Shown here: positions 4,470-5,203 of the stretch, one piece after another
Layout: each line of letters opens with the position of its first letter
Position numbering within the stretch: position 1 is the stretch's first letter
Assembly (NCBI GenBank): GCA_910586285.1
Contig: CAJUGR010000123.1
Coordinates: forward strand, 1-5,203
Source of the DNA: an uncultured Erysipelotrichaceae bacterium
GTDB taxonomy: Bacteria > Bacillota_I > Bacilli_A > Erysipelotrichales > Erysipelotrichaceae
Direction of reading: 5' to 3'
DNA length: 5,203 nt
The notes under the pieces: generated by a model
Databases searched by the model: none
What the model was told of the DNA's origin: nothing
The model's input: only the letters and a program-made list of their open reading frames with translations
Made by a program: the position numbers and the translations under genes

Positions 4470-5203
4470 TTATTTTTCTGTCTTATTATTGATTTTCTCA
4501 CCATGATCCTGCGATTGAGGATGCAGCTGTGTCAATATTTCCTTTAGGACTTTCCACGGCAGCTGACCTAGGGCACTGACTTGTTTCAAGGAACCGAAAC
4601 TCATCACCGAACCGCTGATGGTACCGCCGATGCGACTGAGTACCCCCAAATCGCCCATCGCCATAGAAACCAGTGGCCGACTGTCTGCTCGCTCACTGTA
4701 AGTACTGCTTACTGATAATAAATTCCATACATCCTGACTACACTGTGGCATTACCGCCAGCTTTACCAAATCTCCGCCCATTCGCTCCATGGCACGAAGC
4801 CGAATCATCATCGCCTCACTAGTCGGCGTTGTATGAATATCATGATGGGACATCACCACCTTCACCCCATGCGCATGAGCCTCCTGTACCAGTTGTTTCA
4901 CTACTTCCTCCCCCGCAAACAACTCCACATCGATCATATCTGTCAAACCGCTGCGAATGATCGCTTGATTCAACGCCACATATTCTTTTGTTTCAATCGG
5001 CTGTTGTCCGCCTTCTTCCCTTCGCCGCCATGTCGCAAGCAACGTAAAGGAAGCAATGTGGGAACGTATGGCTTTTAATATCTCTAACCAATCATCCGGC
5101 AATGACCCGTTCACATAATCCATTCGCCATTCCACAACATCAATCCCTTTTTCCAACCATTCACACTCCGCTACGCATTCTTCAAGATTCCTGCCGCAAA
5201 GCG
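4470..5203 (-). CDS. aroD: Type I 3-dehydroquinate dehydratase, 5' end outside window
   Basis: Third step of the shikimate pathway: dehydrates 3-dehydroquinate to 3-dehydroshikimate through a Schiff-base lysine, in the cytoplasm. 243 residues are visible up to the TAA at 4472-4470. The frame stays open to the edge and reads FCGRNLEECVAECEWLEKG before the conserved VVEWRMD; the family is about 250 residues, so roughly 20-30 N-terminal residues are missing. The TTG at 5156-5154 is an internal Leu, not a start. Active-site residues, using Salmonella-type numbering: Glu46 in EWR (5132-5130); His143 as the second His of SHHD (4844-4842); Schiff-base Lys170 in VKLAVMP (4763-4761); Arg213 in LSRIGG (4634-4632); Ser232 and Gln236 in SALGQ (4577-4575 and 4565-4563). 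All are intact. The last 17 or so residues are a polar tail. The neighbouring redox genes have no obvious link to it. Confidence 0.95.
   Translation of the reverse strand, partial: LCGRNLEECVAECEWLEKGIDVVEWRMDYVNGSLPDDWLEILKAIRSHIASFTLLATWRRREEGGQQPIETKEYVALNQAIIRSGLTDMIDVELFAGEEVVKQLVQEAHAHGVKVVMSHHDIHTTPTSEAMMIRLRAMERMGGDLVKLAVMPQCSQDVWNLLSVSSTYSERADSRPLVSMAMGDLGVLSRIGGTISGSVMSFGSLKQVSALGQLPWKVLKEILTQLHPQSQDHGEKINNKTEK

Noticed and set aside
5154..5156. TTG as start codon of aroD
   Set aside because: The same frame continues upstream to the window edge with residues typical of AroD (RNLEEC..), so the TTG is an internal leucine.

Overview
The window looks like chromosome of an anaerobic Bacillota (Firmicutes-type) bacterium. 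The evidence is a leucine T-box leader, consensus-like housekeeping promoters, strong Shine-Dalgarno sites, intrinsic terminators with U-tracts, and an NfnAB-type flavoprotein pair typical of anaerobes. Coding DNA is moderate in GC and the intergenic DNA is clearly AT-richer. I cannot fix the class; Erysipelotrichia, Clostridia or Negativicutes all seem possible. All four genes lie on the minus strand, so transcription runs from high to low coordinates.

Layout in transcription order. (1) 5203-4470: aroD, type I 3-dehydroquinate dehydratase, cut at its 5' end by the window edge, with its catalytic residues intact. (2) 4469-4328: a gap with a 7-bp hairpin and a candidate promoter. (3) 4327-3485 and 3482-2097: two genes 2 nt apart, encoding an NfnA-like ferredoxin-NADP reductase subunit and an NfnB/GltA-like flavoprotein with eight N-terminal cysteines. 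Together they most likely form the electron-bifurcating NADH-dependent reduced ferredoxin:NADP+ oxidoreductase. A clear intrinsic terminator follows at 2086-2055.

(4) 2054-1642: more than 400 bases without a gene. The upper half (about 1985-1826) holds an extended -10 promoter candidate followed by five consecutive perfect or near-perfect hairpins, the last a 12-bp perfect stem. I propose this as an unannotated structured small RNA of about 155-160 nt; it is the least explained part of the window. The lower half shows little. (5) 1641-1369: a consensus promoter (TTGACA-18-TATAAT) drives a T-box leader with a CUC (Leu) specifier, a T-box sequence and a terminator. (6) 1368-1: leuS, the first 456 codons of leucyl-tRNA synthetase, running off the window.

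The genes serve separate jobs: aromatic amino acid biosynthesis, redox balancing between NADH, NADPH and ferredoxin, and tRNA-Leu charging controlled by the level of uncharged tRNA-Leu. I see no mobile element, CRISPR array or defence system.
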